Of a stretch of 54,487 nucleotides of DNA, positions 33,407-43,278 are shown piece after piece. The stretch lies in NCBI GenBank assembly GCA_947384955.1, contig CANDJC010000010.1:1-54487 (forward strand), read 5' to 3'. The position numbers and the translations under genes were made by a program. The stretch comes from an uncultured Eubacterium sp. GTDB lineage: Bacteria; Bacillota; Clostridia; Lachnospirales; Lachnospiraceae. The notes beneath the pieces are model-generated. The model searched no databases and was not told where the DNA came from. It saw only the letters and a list, made by a program, of their open reading frames with translations. Within the stretch, counting starts at the first letter, position 1. Every line of letters begins with the position of its first letter.

Positions 33407-35644
33407 TTATCTGACTGCCGGTTTACTGTCTGATGCTGCGGCTTCCTGTTCCAGTATCCGGTCTTTCAGGCCGCAGTAGCGTTTCTGCTCGCTGATATTT
33501 TCAGCCATGCTGTAAAACGTCCGTTCATCTCCCACCAGAGTAACGCATTTTTTTGCCCTGGTAACTGCCGTATAGAGAAGATTGCGGTTCATCAGCATTT
33601 TCGGACCGCTCAGAAGCGGGATAACCACTGCGGGATATTCGCTGCCCTGGGATTTATGTATTGTCACCGCATAGGCAAGCTCGAGTTCTTCTAACAGCTT
33701 AAACGGATATTCCACGATTCGTCCTTCGTCAAACTCTACCGTCATCAGCTCCGTAATATCCCGGATGCTTCGAATAACGCCCATATCCCCGTTAAATATC
33801 CCCATGCCGTGTTCCACCGCAATACCATACCGGTTTTTGATTTCCCATTCCAGCTGGTAATTGTTTTTTATCTGCATCACTTTGTCGCCTTCGCGGAAAA
33901 TGGTATTTGCGCGTTCTTTTTCCTGCTTGCCCGGCGAAGGAGGATTTAAATACTGCTGCAGCACGGTGTTCAGGCGGTCTACACCCAAAAGGCCCTTGCG
34001 CATCGGGGTCAGCACCTGGATATCATACATAGAGGCGTCTACATATTTCGGCATTTTCTGAACTACGAGCTGAAGCGTTACATTAATAATCTTATCCGCG
34101 TCGTATCTCTTTAAAAAGAAAAAGTCCCGGCTCTTATTGTTCAGCTCCACAGGTTCTCCGCGATTAATTTTATGTGCATTTACAATGATGTCGCTCTGGC
34201 TGGCCTGGCGGAAAATCTTTGTCAGACGCACGACCCGGTATGCCCCGGAATCAATCATGTCCTTTAATACACTGCCCGGGCCCACGCTTGGCAGCTGGTT
34301 CGTATCACCTGCCAGAATCAGGCGGGTCGGCGGAGCAATGGCCTTTAATAAAGAATTCATCAGTGTAATATCCACCATGGACATCTCGTCAATAATTACC
34401 GCGTCTGCCTCTAACGGATTGGATTCGTTTCGCTCAAATCCGGCATTTCCTTCCACGTCCCCGTTAAGTTCCAGCAGCCGGTGAATCGTGCGCGCTTCAT
34501 ACCCGGTCGTTTCGCTCATGCGTTTTGCCGCACGTCCGGTCGGAGCCGCCAGCATAAAATCCAGCCCTTCCATTTCAAACAGCCGGATAATGGAATTAAT
34601 CGTCGTTGTTTTTCCGGTTCCTGGCCCTCCGGTAATAATCAGCAGTCCGTTCTGCGCCGCTTCACATACCGCTTTTTTCTGCAGTTCATCCAGCGTTACA
34701 CTTGCATGCTGTTCAATCGATGCGATTCCCGCATCCAGATCCGTCACTGCCGCTTCCTTACAGACATTCAGCTCATGAAGCATAAACGCCGTATTATGTT
34801 CCATATTATAATAGGAAGCTGTATAAATCTGCATGCCTCCGTTTTGTTCCTTTAACACAATTTTGCGTGAAATCGAAAGCTCTGTATAATGGCTGTCAAT
34901 CAGTTCCGGCTCTATGCCCAGAAGCTCTGCCGCTTTCTGCGTAAGGATTTCCTCCGGCAGATACGTATGTCCGTCCTGAGCCGCCTGATACAGCGCATAC
35001 AAAATGCCGCTTCGGATACGGAAATCAGAATCTGCACGGATTCCCGCACGCCCCGCTATCTCATCTGCGATTTTAAATCCGACTCCCTGAATATCATCTG
35101 CCAGCCGGTAAGGATTTTCCCTGATAATCGTATAAATCTGCGGCCCGTAAGCCTGGTATACTTTTGCCGCCAGCGAAAGTGAAATGCCAAACTGCTGCAG
35201 AAAAATCATTGCCTGGCGCATTTCCCGCTTTTCTTCTATCTGCGCCGCAATTTCCTGCGCCTTGCGTTCACTGATGCCTCTGATTTCGGCCAGCCGTTCC
35301 GGTTCCTCCTCTATAATCTGAAACGTATCCCTTCCAAATTTACGCACAATTCTCGCTGCCAGCGCTGTGCCGACCCCTTTAATCGCACCCGAGCCCAGAT
35401 ACCTTTCAATTGCAGTTTCGTCTTCCGGTTCTTTTTCTATATAAGATTCCACCTTAAACTGCCTGCCATATGCCGGATGCTCTGTAAAACTTCCCGAAAA
35501 TTCTACATTCATGCCCTCCGCTGCCCCCTGCAGGGTGCCTACACAGGTCAGTTCGCCGCCGTCCGTGACAAGCGATAGCACACAATAGCCATTTTCCTCA
35601 TTCCGGAAAATAAAATTATCTATGTATCCTGTTACTTTTTCCAA
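33407..35644 (-). CDS. recD2: RecD2 (RecD/TraA-type) 5'-3' DNA helicase
   Basis: A 745-residue superfamily 1B helicase acting in DNA repair and fork maintenance in bacteria, usually without RecB and RecC. The N-terminal region holds an OB-like domain and helix-hairpin-helix motifs (GSGAIKGVGTALAARIV and IRGISERKAQEI). The core has Walker A ITGGPGTGKTTTI, DEMSMVD (motif II), AGDTNQLPSVGPG (motif III), the SH3-like region and AVTIHKSQGSEYP with TAVTRAKK near the end. TTG 35644 is chosen because AGGAGAG lies 6 nt upstream. The open frame to 35692 has no such site. Confidence 0.93.
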   Translation of the reverse strand: MEKVTGYIDNFIFRNEENGYCVLSLVTDGGELTCVGTLQGAAEGMNVEFSGSFTEHPAYGRQFKVESYIEKEPEDETAIERYLGSGAIKGVGTALAARIVRKFGRDTFQIIEEEPERLAEIRGISERKAQEIAAQIEEKREMRQAMIFLQQFGISLSLAAKVYQAYGPQIYTIIRENPYRLADDIQGVGFKIADEIAGRAGIRADSDFRIRSGILYALYQAAQDGHTYLPEEILTQKAAELLGIEPELIDSHYTELSISRKIVLKEQNGGMQIYTASYYNMEHNTAFMLHELNVCKEAAVTDLDAGIASIEQHASVTLDELQKKAVCEAAQNGLLIITGGPGTGKTTTINSIIRLFEMEGLDFMLAAPTGRAAKRMSETTGYEARTIHRLLELNGDVEGNAGFERNESNPLEADAVIIDEMSMVDITLMNSLLKAIAPPTRLILAGDTNQLPSVGPGSVLKDMIDSGAYRVVRLTKIFRQASQSDIIVNAHKINRGEPVELNNKSRDFFFLKRYDADKIINVTLQLVVQKMPKYVDASMYDIQVLTPMRKGLLGVDRLNTVLQQYLNPPSPGKQEKERANTIFREGDKVMQIKNNYQLEWEIKNRYGIAVEHGMGIFNGDMGVIRSIRDITELMTVEFDEGRIVEYPFKLLEELELAYAVTIHKSQGSEYPAVVIPLLSGPKMLMNRNLLYTAVTRAKKCVTLVGDERTFYSMAENISEQKRYCGLKDRILEQEAAASDSKPAVR

Positions 35645-35915
35645 TTTTTCTCTCCTGCATTTGGATAAAAAAAGACTGCCGCTGACTGACACAGCTGCAA
35701 ACTGCCTTCGGATACCGGCGCTGCGTCCGGCCAGAAATTAGAGTTTATCACAGCCTGACTTATGCCAGTGCTGCGTGAAAATACGGCGCACACAGACCGC
35801 GCCTGATGCTCCGGTAAAACAGCTGTCAGAAACTTCTTTGATTCCCCGGATGCCGGAGGGAAATATTTCTCTTTCAGCATCCAGGATAACGCCGTCTTAC
35901 GATAGAAACAGCTGC

Positions 35916-36272
35916 TTATGCTTCCTCGGTAATACCGTAGTTGCGCTTCATCTGCTCATACAGCTGCTGCGCCAGCGGACCGCCTGTCTGCTCCGTTGTC
36001 TGTGAAGCAAGTGACTGTATCGCTCCGTCCTTAAAATAATCTACCAGCGATGCCAGCGGGCCGTCGCCTTCTTCGCTGCCAATCGTTTTAAACATTTCTT
36101 TATATACCTGTTCCAGAAAATAAGACTCAAATTCCTTACAGACTTCCTTTAATTCATCTGCCGAGGCATCGGAATCCACACCGCCCAGCTTCCCGGATAA
36201 CTTTGTGCCGGAAAGCGCGCTTGTCATGGAAGGGTCGATATAAGAATTCATTCCATTCACCGCTATGCTCAT
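35916..36272 (-). CDS. flgJ: flagellar rod-binding protein, FlgJ N-terminal domain type
   Basis: A 118-residue protein matching the rod-binding domain of FlgJ, with KEFESYFLEQVYKEMFKTIG and LVDYFKDGAIQSLASQ. It has no muramidase domain, so it should act as a rod cap or chaperone only, as in many Firmicutes. It follows two flagellar rod/hook genes by 51 nt. The start is ATG 36272 with AGGAGG a little upstream. The 222-nt gap downstream, to recD2, has no gene. Confidence 0.85.
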   Translation of the reverse strand: MSIAVNGMNSYIDPSMTSALSGTKLSGKLGGVDSDASADELKEVCKEFESYFLEQVYKEMFKTIGSEEGDGPLASLVDYFKDGAIQSLASQTTEQTGGPLAQQLYEQMKRNYGITEEA

Positions 36273-36323
36273 CTGTCCATCCTCCTATCCTGTAAAACAG
36301 CTCGCCTGTCAGCAGCTGTGCTG

Positions 36324-37139
36324 TTATCTCTTCAGATTATTCGCCTGCTCTAACATGGTATCGGAGGTTGTGATTGCTCTGGAATTTAATTCATAAGCCC
36401 TCTGAGCCACAATCATATTCACCATTTCATCAGCCACCTGCACATTGGAGGCTTCCAGATATCCCTGAATCGTGCTGCTGCGCCGCAGTCCTGGTGTCGT
36501 CGCTTCATTCATCGCAATGCCGGATGCCGCTGTCTCCAGATAATATGTACCGGAAATCTTCTGAAGGCCTGCATCGTTATTAAACTGCCATAATCCGATT
36601 GTCTGATTCAGCGGTACATAGACATTCTGCGGGTCCATATAGCCAATCACGCCGTCCGTAGAGATTGTAACACGGCTTGCGTCTACTTCATCCGGAAGGA
36701 TAATTTCATTGTTATTCGTATCCATGACCTGATAGCCTTCCGATGTACATAAGGTAAGGCCGTTCGCTCCCTGGCTCCAGAAAAAATCGCCGTTTCTTGT
36801 ATAATAAACCTGGTTATCCCTGCCGCTGACTCCGAACAGTCCGTCGCCTTCTATCATAACCGCACTGTTGCTGTCAACATCCTGTGCGTGCCCCTGATGA
36901 AAATTCGATGTCACGGACGCCAGCCTCGTACCAAGACCGACCTGTGCAGAAATCGGCTTCTGCGCTCCGTTTGCTGTCGTTGTCTCTGTCTGAATGGTTT
37001 GATATAACAATGTCTTAAATTCGGGTTTTTCTGTTTTGTATCCGGTCGTATTCACATTCGCCAGATTGTTCGATATCGCATCTACATTTGACTGTTGCGC
37101 ACGCATGCCAGACGCTGCGCTCCATAATGCTCTCATCAT
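36324..37139 (-). CDS. flhP: flagellar hook-basal body protein, FlhP/FlgG type
   Basis: A 271-residue rod protein exported by the flagellar type III apparatus. It has the N-terminal ALWSAASGMRAQQSNVDAISNNLANVNTTGYK motif, the central GDGLFGVSGRDNQVYYTRNGDF and the C-terminal LEASNVQVADEMVNMIVAQRAYELNSRAITTSDTML, which packs with the N-terminal helix. FlgG-family proteins form the distal rod. It lies in the mbl-flhO-flhP arrangement known from Bacillus. There is a 144-nt spacer to flhO with no gene. Confidence 0.9.
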   Translation of the reverse strand: MMRALWSAASGMRAQQSNVDAISNNLANVNTTGYKTEKPEFKTLLYQTIQTETTTANGAQKPISAQVGLGTRLASVTSNFHQGHAQDVDSNSAVMIEGDGLFGVSGRDNQVYYTRNGDFFWSQGANGLTLCTSEGYQVMDTNNNEIILPDEVDASRVTISTDGVIGYMDPQNVYVPLNQTIGLWQFNNDAGLQKISGTYYLETAASGIAMNEATTPGLRRSSTIQGYLEASNVQVADEMVNMIVAQRAYELNSRAITTSDTMLEQANNLKR

Positions 37140-37283
37140 AATTGCTTAATCTCCTTCCACGGCACTCCATGCCCTGCTTTGCCTTCCGTGGTCACACATA
37201 ACCTCATAAATTTATATCGGCTTTCCGCATCATTTTCATAACATCAAAAACTGCCGCTGCTCCTGCAGAGTCAGAACAGATTA

Positions 37284-38090
37284 TCAGCCGACACGGCCTA
37301 CCTGGTTAACCGCCTTATCCAGCATCCCGTCAAACGTCTGAATCATCTTCTGGTTCGATTCATATGCTCTTGCAATCGTAATCATCGTAACCATTTCATC
37401 CACAACCTTTACATTCGACGCCTCGATATAGCCCTGCTCAATATTCGCGTTCGAAGCAATTACCTGGCCGCCTTCTACAAGGTCATACATATTCTCGCCG
37501 TATTTGGAAAGAAAATCATAATTTTCAAAATCAATCAGCCCAATCTGTCCTACCAGCTGGTCATTCTGATAAATAAACCCAGCCTGGTCAATGGTAAAAT
37601 CCACATTCGGGTCCAGCTGAATAAAATTGTTCGCTGCCGGGTCCCCATTCTGCGCGCCATTCTGGTTCAGCACATAGTCGCCGTCCTTTGTACGCAGAAA
37701 TCCATCGGTACTGATTGTAAACGCACCGTCTCTTGTATATTTCACAGAAGTATTGCCAGCTTTATCCGTAAAGGAAATTGCAAAAAATCCATTTCCGTCT
37801 ATGGCGCAGTCATATTTATTGTCCGTCACCTTAAAGCTGCCCTGGTCATAATCTGTATAAGTTTCCCCAATTTTAACTCCCATATTGACATCGCCAAGCC
37901 TTCTGGCACGCCATGTCGGCACGGAAGAATCCTTGATACGCATTGCCAGCTGTGTCTTAAATGACTCTGCGGTAGCGCCTTCTTTCTTATATCCGTTTGT
38001 ATCCGCATTTGCCAGGTTGTTCGTAATGACATCCAGACGGTTCATCTCATTGACCATTCCTGTCCATGCTGTATATAATCCCTTTACCAT
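37284..38090 (-). CDS. flhO: flagellar hook-basal body protein, FlhO/FlgF type
   Basis: A 268-residue flagellar rod protein with the N-terminal LYTAWTGMVNEMNRLDVITNNLANADTNGYKKEG motif, the core DGNGFFAISFTDKAGNTSVKYTRDGAFTIS and the C-terminal IEASNVKVVDEMVTMITIARAYESNQKMIQTFDGML. It is a paralogue of the next gene. Both lie directly downstream of an mreB/mbl gene, as in Bacillus subtilis. The 270-nt gap up to mreB has no gene and no clear sigma-D-type promoter. Confidence 0.9.
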   Translation of the reverse strand: MVKGLYTAWTGMVNEMNRLDVITNNLANADTNGYKKEGATAESFKTQLAMRIKDSSVPTWRARRLGDVNMGVKIGETYTDYDQGSFKVTDNKYDCAIDGNGFFAISFTDKAGNTSVKYTRDGAFTISTDGFLRTKDGDYVLNQNGAQNGDPAANNFIQLDPNVDFTIDQAGFIYQNDQLVGQIGLIDFENYDFLSKYGENMYDLVEGGQVIASNANIEQGYIEASNVKVVDEMVTMITIARAYESNQKMIQTFDGMLDKAVNQVGRVG

Positions 38091-38361
38091 ACGCTATGCT
38101 TCCTTTCTGTTCCTTCTCCGTTTCATCCATGCATTCTGTATCCTGCAGCTTTCCCTGAACTCTGTCAGACGCTTCTGCTTTATTCTCCAGATTTCTCCTG
38201 ATGTCTTTATCTGCTGCATTTCAACTGTTCTGCATGAAATCCATGAATGTTGCTTTCCTGTATTTTATGCAGCAGCCAGGTATGCAGTCCATTTTTCAGT
38301 CTTTCATTCCTGACATCTTAGCACCGCATGTTTGCTCAGTACAGCGGAATAAACTGCCCGG

Positions 38362-39357
38362 TTAGTCATCATCGCGCTTTCCAGCCAGAAACTCTACAAA
38401 CTTCCCGGTCCCGACAGCTACACAGGTCATCGGTTCTTCCGCAGTCATTGTATTAATGCCCGTCTTTTCCTCAATCAGCTCCTCCAGTCCGCGCAGCAGA
38501 GCCCCGCCTCCAGTCAGTACAATTCCCCGGTCAGCCACATCTGCCGCCAGTTCCGGCGGAGTCTTCTCCAAAACACTGTGAACAGCTTCCACAATCTGTA
38601 AGGTTGCTTCCCGCAGTGCCTCTTCCGTCTCTTCCGAAGATACCGTTACCGTTTTCGGAAGCCCGGTCACAAGGTTACGTCCCCGGACATCAATCGTTTC
38701 CGGCTGAGCGAGCGGATAGCAGGTGCCGATTTTAATCTTAATATCCTCAGCAGTCCGCTCTCCGATTAACAGATTATGCTTCTTTCTCATATACCGCACA
38801 ATCGCCTCGTCAAAATCATCCCCGGCAATCTTAATGGAAGTGCTTACCACCGAGCCGCCCAGTGAAATCACCGCAATATCCGCGGTACCTCCGCCGATAT
38901 CTACAATCATATTTCCGCAAGGCCTGGAAATATCAATTCCCGCACCTATCGCAGCAGCAATCGGTTCTTCTATAATCATGACTTCTCTGGCTCCGGCCTG
39001 ATAAGTCGCATCTTCTACCGCCTTCTTTTCTACTTCGGTAACTCCGCTCGGCACACAGACACTGATGCGCGGCTTGCGGAAGCTCTTCTTGCCCAGCGCT
39101 TTCTGGATAAAATATTTAATCATCTTTTCCGTAACCGTATAATCCGAAATAACGCCCTGGCGCAGCGGACGCACCGCCACAATATTTCCCGGCGTACGCC
39201 CTAACATCAGACGGGCTTCTTCTCCTATGGCCTTTATCTTATTCGTATCACGGTCAAACGCAACTACAGAAGGCTCTTTTAATACAACGCCTTTCCCTTT
39301 AATATAAACCAGAATACTGGCTGTTCCTAAATCAATTCCAATATCTGCTCCCATCAT
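38362..39357 (-). CDS. mreB: MreB/Mbl-type actin-like cell-shape protein
   Basis: This actin-fold filament protein guides lateral wall synthesis. From ATG 39357 (AAAGGGG upstream) it has 331 residues. ATP-binding motifs are IGIDLGTASILVYIKGKG (phosphate 1), MIVDIGGGTADIAVISLGG (phosphate 2) and GIVLTGGGALLRGLEE (adenosine). The position upstream of flhO and flhP matches Bacillus mbl rather than the mreBCD operon, and no mreC or mreD is nearby. A short upstream frame to 39393 adds twelve residues but has no ribosome site. Confidence 0.93.
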   Translation of the reverse strand: MMGADIGIDLGTASILVYIKGKGVVLKEPSVVAFDRDTNKIKAIGEEARLMLGRTPGNIVAVRPLRQGVISDYTVTEKMIKYFIQKALGKKSFRKPRISVCVPSGVTEVEKKAVEDATYQAGAREVMIIEEPIAAAIGAGIDISRPCGNMIVDIGGGTADIAVISLGGSVVSTSIKIAGDDFDEAIVRYMRKKHNLLIGERTAEDIKIKIGTCYPLAQPETIDVRGRNLVTGLPKTVTVSSEETEEALREATLQIVEAVHSVLEKTPPELAADVADRGIVLTGGGALLRGLEELIEEKTGINTMTAEEPMTCVAVGTGKFVEFLAGKRDDD

Positions 39358-39630
39358 GTACAGATATCCCCTTTCATCATACTTTTTGTGCATTTATTGT
39401 ATCAGGCCCCGCCGTGCCTGGCTGATGCCTGCGGATATGCATGCTACTAGCTATTTTGCCATATTAATTCCTATTATATACAATAAATTCCATTTTTCAT
39501 AGCACTTTTTTATTTTTCACATAATCTTAATGATTTCGTAATTTCTGTAAAATTTTTTTGTGCAATTTTCCCAATGAATTTATAAAAAGTAAGATTCTGC
39601 CAGACAGAATGCCAGGGATATTCTGCTTTT

Positions 39631-39659
39631 ATTATAGGAAATCTGGCCGGCAAATGCAA
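39631..39659 (-). promoter_or_regulatory. probable sigma-A promoter of the mreB-flagellar transcript
   Basis: On the minus strand TTGCAT (39659-39654), a 17-nt spacer and TATAAT (39636-39631). The leader to mreB is about 270 nt, and its first part can fold as ATTCTG-CCAGA-CAGAAT. The AT-rich run at about 39475-39490 also holds a TATAAT-like box without a good -35. Either could contribute. Confidence 0.5.
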
Positions 39660-39684
39660 TGGGGAATTTTGGATAACACGATTT

Positions 39685-39870
39685 TCATTTTTTCATAGCT
39701 AAAATTTCATCAATGGAATAATCCTTTTCATCATATTTCTCTTTTGTATAATCTCCCTGACCCCCATGATCATATTCCTCAAGATATCTGGCCATACCGA
39801 CAGGACCTAATGCTCTGACTAATGCTTCTGTACCCAATTTTCTAATATCACTGATTTTTACAATCTTCAT
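39685..39870 (-). CDS. small antitoxin-like protein
   Basis: From ATG 39870 the product has 61 residues: KIVKISDIRKLGTEALVRALGPVGMARYLEEYDHGGQG, then an acidic and Lys-rich tail (YDEKDYSIDEILAMKK). It is fully soluble. It overlaps the end of the PIN-domain gene by 23 nt and is read after it, the reverse of the usual antitoxin-first order. The length, charge and pairing suggest a toxin-antitoxin partner, but I cannot place it in a named family. The base composition is more AT-rich than that of the neighbouring genes. Confidence 0.6.
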   Translation of the reverse strand: MKIVKISDIRKLGTEALVRALGPVGMARYLEEYDHGGQGDYTKEKYDEKDYSIDEILAMKK

Positions 39871-40324
39871 TGTCTGCGTCATCATAACTAAATACCTCCA
39901 TTACAAATTCAACCGGATTTTCCGCTTTTATCCTGGTTTCTATTTTACGGCAGCCTTTCAAAAATTTCATATCTGTGGTCAGCAAAACATCTGCACCTGC
40001 TTCTGCGCTGGCTAAATGCAGACTGTCAAAACTCCTTATATTAGAAGCCTCTCTTATCTGAACAGCTCTTTCTTTTATCTCTGAATCCGCTTTTACAGAA
40101 TCTGCAATAAGTGCCTGATATACGCCTTCGATGTCATTCCTCTTATCCTCGTTTTTTATTTTCGATATTTCTATTTCCAGTATATCCGAACCAATAATCT
40201 CCAATTCTTTTTCAAATGCTTTTTGCATCACTATCAGAACCGCTTCGCGCTCTAAATAATTTTTTATATTTGACCTGTCGTCAAACAAACGGTTATAACA
40301 GCAATTATCAAAATATACTTTCAG
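39848..40324 (-). CDS. PIN-domain protein, probable ribonuclease toxin
   Basis: A PIN-domain protein of about 159 residues. The start KVYFDNCCYNRLFDD carries the first acidic residue, EIEISKI the second, and RSFDSLHLASAEAGADVLLTTDMKFLKG the remaining acidic cluster, so all four metal ligands appear to be present. PIN toxins cleave RNA. A CTG at 40324, 8 nt after GGAGG, is the likely start because homologues begin at this point. The alternative TTG at 40351 would put the ribosome site inside the gene. It sits 54 nt downstream of uvrA with its small partner overlapping the 3' end. Confidence 0.72.
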   Translation of the reverse strand: MKVYFDNCCYNRLFDDRSNIKNYLEREAVLIVMQKAFEKELEIIGSDILEIEISKIKNEDKRNDIEGVYQALIADSVKADSEIKERAVQIREASNIRSFDSLHLASAEAGADVLLTTDMKFLKGCRKIETRIKAENPVEFVMEVFSYDDADNEDCKNQ

Positions 40325-40378
40325 GAAACCCGCCTCCAATCCCTTAATCAAAATATACGATAAAACCGCACAGCAGCA

Positions 40379-43222
40379 TCAGTCAAGATATTTTTTCACA
40401 TACTGCCCCGTATAAGACTGCGGCATCTGCGCTACTTCCTCCGGCGTGCCCTGCGCAATCACGGTTCCGCCTCCGTCGCCGCCTTCCGGCCCCATATCGA
40501 TAATATAATCCGCCGTCTTAATCACATCCAGATTATGCTCAATGACAATCACCGTATTTCCGCCCTCCGATAACCGGTGCAGAATCTCCACCAGCTTATG
40601 CACATCTGCAAAATGCAGCCCGGTCGTCGGCTCATCCAGAATATACACGGTCTTTCCTGTACTGCGGCGGCTCAGCTCCGTCGCCAGCTTGATACGCTGT
40701 GCCTCTCCTCCCGACAGCTCTGTAGAAGGCTGCCCCAGTTTAATATAAGAAAGCCCGACATCATAAAGTGTCTGGATTTTCCGTTCAATAGACGGGATAT
40801 TCTGGAAAAATGCAAGCGCTTCCTCGACCGTCATATTCAGCACGTCATAAATGCTTTTTCCTTTATATTTTACATCCAGCGTCTCCCGGTTATACCTCCT
40901 GCCCTGGCAGATTTCGCACGGCACGTAGACATCCGGCAGAAAATGCATCTCGATTTTTAAAATTCCGTCTCCGGCGCATGCCTCGCAGCGTCCGCCTTTG
41001 ACATTAAAGCTAAATCTCCCTTTTTTATAACCGCGCGCTTTCGCATCCGGCGTAGCCGCAAACAGGTCGCGTATCATGTCAAAAACTCCGGTATAAGTAG
41101 CCGGATTAGAACGCGGTGTGCGACCGATTGGCGACTGGTCGATATCAATTACTTTATCCAGCTGTTCCAGGCCGAGTATTTTGTCATGCTTCCCCGGAAT
41201 GCATCTGGCACGGTTTAATTTTTTCGCCATTGCCTTATACAGAATCTCATTTGTCAGCGAGCTTTTCCCTGAGCCGGAAACACCAGTAATACAGGTCATA
41301 ATGCCGAGCGGAATTTTCACATCAATATTTTTAAGATTATTCTCCTTTGCCCCCTTCACTGTCAGCCAGCCGGACGGCTTTTTGCGCTCCGACGGCACCG
41401 GAATTTTGATGCGCCCGCTTAAATACGCCCCGGTAATGGAATCAGGATTTGCCATAATCTCCTCCGCCGTTCCGGTTACAATCACTTCGCCGCCATGTTC
41501 ACCAGCCCCTGGCCCGATATCCACAATAAAATCAGCCGCACGCATCGTATCTTCATCATGCTCGACAACGATTAACGTATTTCCAAGGTCCTTTAAATTC
41601 CGCAGTGCTGCCAGCAGCTTGTCATTGTCCCGCTGATGCAGCCCGATGCTCGGTTCATCCAGAATATATGCAACACCCACCAGACCGGAGCCAATCTGGG
41701 TAGCCAGGCGGATACGCTGCGCCTCCCCGCCGGACAGCGTGCCCGTAGCGCGTCCCAGCGACAGGTAATCCAGCCCGACTTCCACAAGAAAGCCAACCCT
41801 TGCGCGAATCTCCCGGATAATCTGCGCGCCAATCAGCATCTGCTGCTGGGTAAGATTTAATTCCCCCATAAACTGATTCAGATTCTTTACCGAAAGATTT
41901 GTCACTTCATAAATATTCTTATCGCAGACAGTCACAGCCAGCGCTTCTTTTTTCAGACGCTGCCCGCCGCAGGCCTTACACGGCGTCACGCGCATAAATT
42001 CTTCGTACTGCTGCTTCATCGTATCCGAACCCGTCTCGCGGTATCTGCGCCCCGCATTTTTAATCAGGCCTTCAAACTGCACATCGTAGACGCCTTCGCC
42101 GCGCATGCCCTTATAATGCACCTTCACTTCCCGGTCTGCCCCGTACACAAGCATATGCCGGATATCTTCCGGCAGCTCCTCATACGGCGTCTTTAAATCA
42201 AATCCGTATGCCTCGGATAACGCATGAAGCGTCGCATACGTATAACTGGAAGGGTCCGTGCAGGACTGCCAGCCCATCACCTGTATCGCCCCGTCCGCAA
42301 TGCTTAAAGACTTATCCGGTATCATCAGATCCTCGTCAAATTCCATTTTATAGCCAAGTCCGAAACAGTCCGGGCAGGCGCCGAACGGATTGTTAAACGA
42401 AAAACTCCTCGGCTCGATTTCATCCACGCTGATGCCGCAGTCCGGGCAGGCAAAGCTGTCTGAAAACTGCATCATATGCGCCTGTTCTTCCTCAGGCTTC
42501 TTTGCTTCCACCATCAAAAGCCCGCCCGAAAGCTCCAGCACGCTTTCAATCGAATCCGTCAGTCTTTTTTCGATGCCCTCTTTCACAATCAGACGGTCTA
42601 CGACAATTTCGATGTTATGCTTTTTATTTTTCTCCAGCGGAATTTCCTCTGTCAGCTCATACATATTTCCATCGGCAATCACACGGACATATCCGCTGCG
42701 CTTTGCCTGCTCGAGCATCTTTTGGTGCGTGCCCTTCCGCCCCCGTACAACCGGCGCCAGCAGCTGGATTTTCGTACGCTCCGGCATAGACATAATCTGG
42801 TCCGTCATCTGGTCCACCGTCTGTTTCTTAATCTCCTTGCCGCACTTCGGACAGTGCGGAATTCCGATTCTTGCATAAAGCAGACGGAAATAATCATAGA
42901 TTTCCGTCACTGTGCCGACCGTAGAACGCGGGTTTCTGTTTGTAGATTTCTGGTCAATAGAAATCGCCGGAGAAAGCCCCTCGATTTTTTCCACATTCGG
43001 TTTCTCAGCCTGCCCTAAAAACTGCCTCGCATAAGAAGACAGTGACTCCATATAGCGCCGCTGCCCTTCCGCATAAATGGTATCAAAAGCCAGCGAAGAT
43101 TTCCCCGAACCGCTCAGTCCGGTCAGAACTACAAACTCGTCTCTCGGAATATCCAGGTCAATATTTTTCAGATTATGCTCACTGGCTCCGCGTATTTTTA
43201 TATATTTTCGTTCTCTGCTCAT
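40379..43222 (-). CDS. uvrA: excinuclease ABC subunit A
   Basis: UvrA is the damage-recognition ATPase of nucleotide excision repair. The 947 residues are standard. It has two ABC modules: Walker [16 protein letters not shown] and [15 protein letters not shown], and signatures [18 protein letters not shown] and [18 protein letters not shown]. Zinc modules include CPKCG, CPDCG and CEACAGDG with CEICQGRRY. It follows uvrB in one operon. The 56-nt spacer between them is made of degenerate repeats of the uvrB gene end. Confidence 0.98.
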   Translation of the reverse strand: MSRERKYIKIRGASEHNLKNIDLDIPRDEFVVLTGLSGSGKSSLAFDTIYAEGQRRYMESLSSYARQFLGQAEKPNVEKIEGLSPAISIDQKSTNRNPRSTVGTVTEIYDYFRLLYARIGIPHCPKCGKEIKKQTVDQMTDQIMSMPERTKIQLLAPVVRGRKGTHQKMLEQAKRSGYVRVIADGNMYELTEEIPLEKNKKHNIEIVVDRLIVKEGIEKRLTDSIESVLELSGGLLMVEAKKPEEEQAHMMQFSDSFACPDCGISVDEIEPRSFSFNNPFGACPDCFGLGYKMEFDEDLMIPDKSLSIADGAIQVMGWQSCTDPSSYTYATLHALSEAYGFDLKTPYEELPEDIRHMLVYGADREVKVHYKGMRGEGVYDVQFEGLIKNAGRRYRETGSDTMKQQYEEFMRVTPCKACGGQRLKKEALAVTVCDKNIYEVTNLSVKNLNQFMGELNLTQQQMLIGAQIIREIRARVGFLVEVGLDYLSLGRATGTLSGGEAQRIRLATQIGSGLVGVAYILDEPSIGLHQRDNDKLLAALRNLKDLGNTLIVVEHDEDTMRAADFIVDIGPGAGEHGGEVIVTGTAEEIMANPDSITGAYLSGRIKIPVPSERKKPSGWLTVKGAKENNLKNIDVKIPLGIMTCITGVSGSGKSSLTNEILYKAMAKKLNRARCIPGKHDKILGLEQLDKVIDIDQSPIGRTPRSNPATYTGVFDMIRDLFAATPDAKARGYKKGRFSFNVKGGRCEACAGDGILKIEMHFLPDVYVPCEICQGRRYNRETLDVKYKGKSIYDVLNMTVEEALAFFQNIPSIERKIQTLYDVGLSYIKLGQPSTELSGGEAQRIKLATELSRRSTGKTVYILDEPTTGLHFADVHKLVEILHRLSEGGNTVIVIEHNLDVIKTADYIIDMGPEGGDGGGTVIAQGTPEEVAQMPQSYTGQYVKKYLD

Positions 43223-43278
43223 TTTCTGCTTTCTCTCTTATTCTTCCATTCCTTTTTTCTAATTCTTCTGTTCCTTTT
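43223..43278 (-). repeat. uvrB-uvrA spacer of degenerate tandem units
   Basis: On the coding strand the spacer reads as near copies of AAAAAAGGAACAGAAGAAT, then AAAAAAGGAATGGAAGAAT, then AGAGAGAAAGCAGAAA, the last acting as the uvrA ribosome site. The first unit begins at the uvrB stop region. This is the same pattern as at the cdaR and HPr gene ends. Confidence 0.6.

Noticed and set aside
35693..35915. Possible degenerate fifth copy of the structured element upstream of recD2
   Set aside because: Words such as GATGCCGGAGGG and GCATCCAG recall the family borders, but I could not find two pairing arms or the conserved core.
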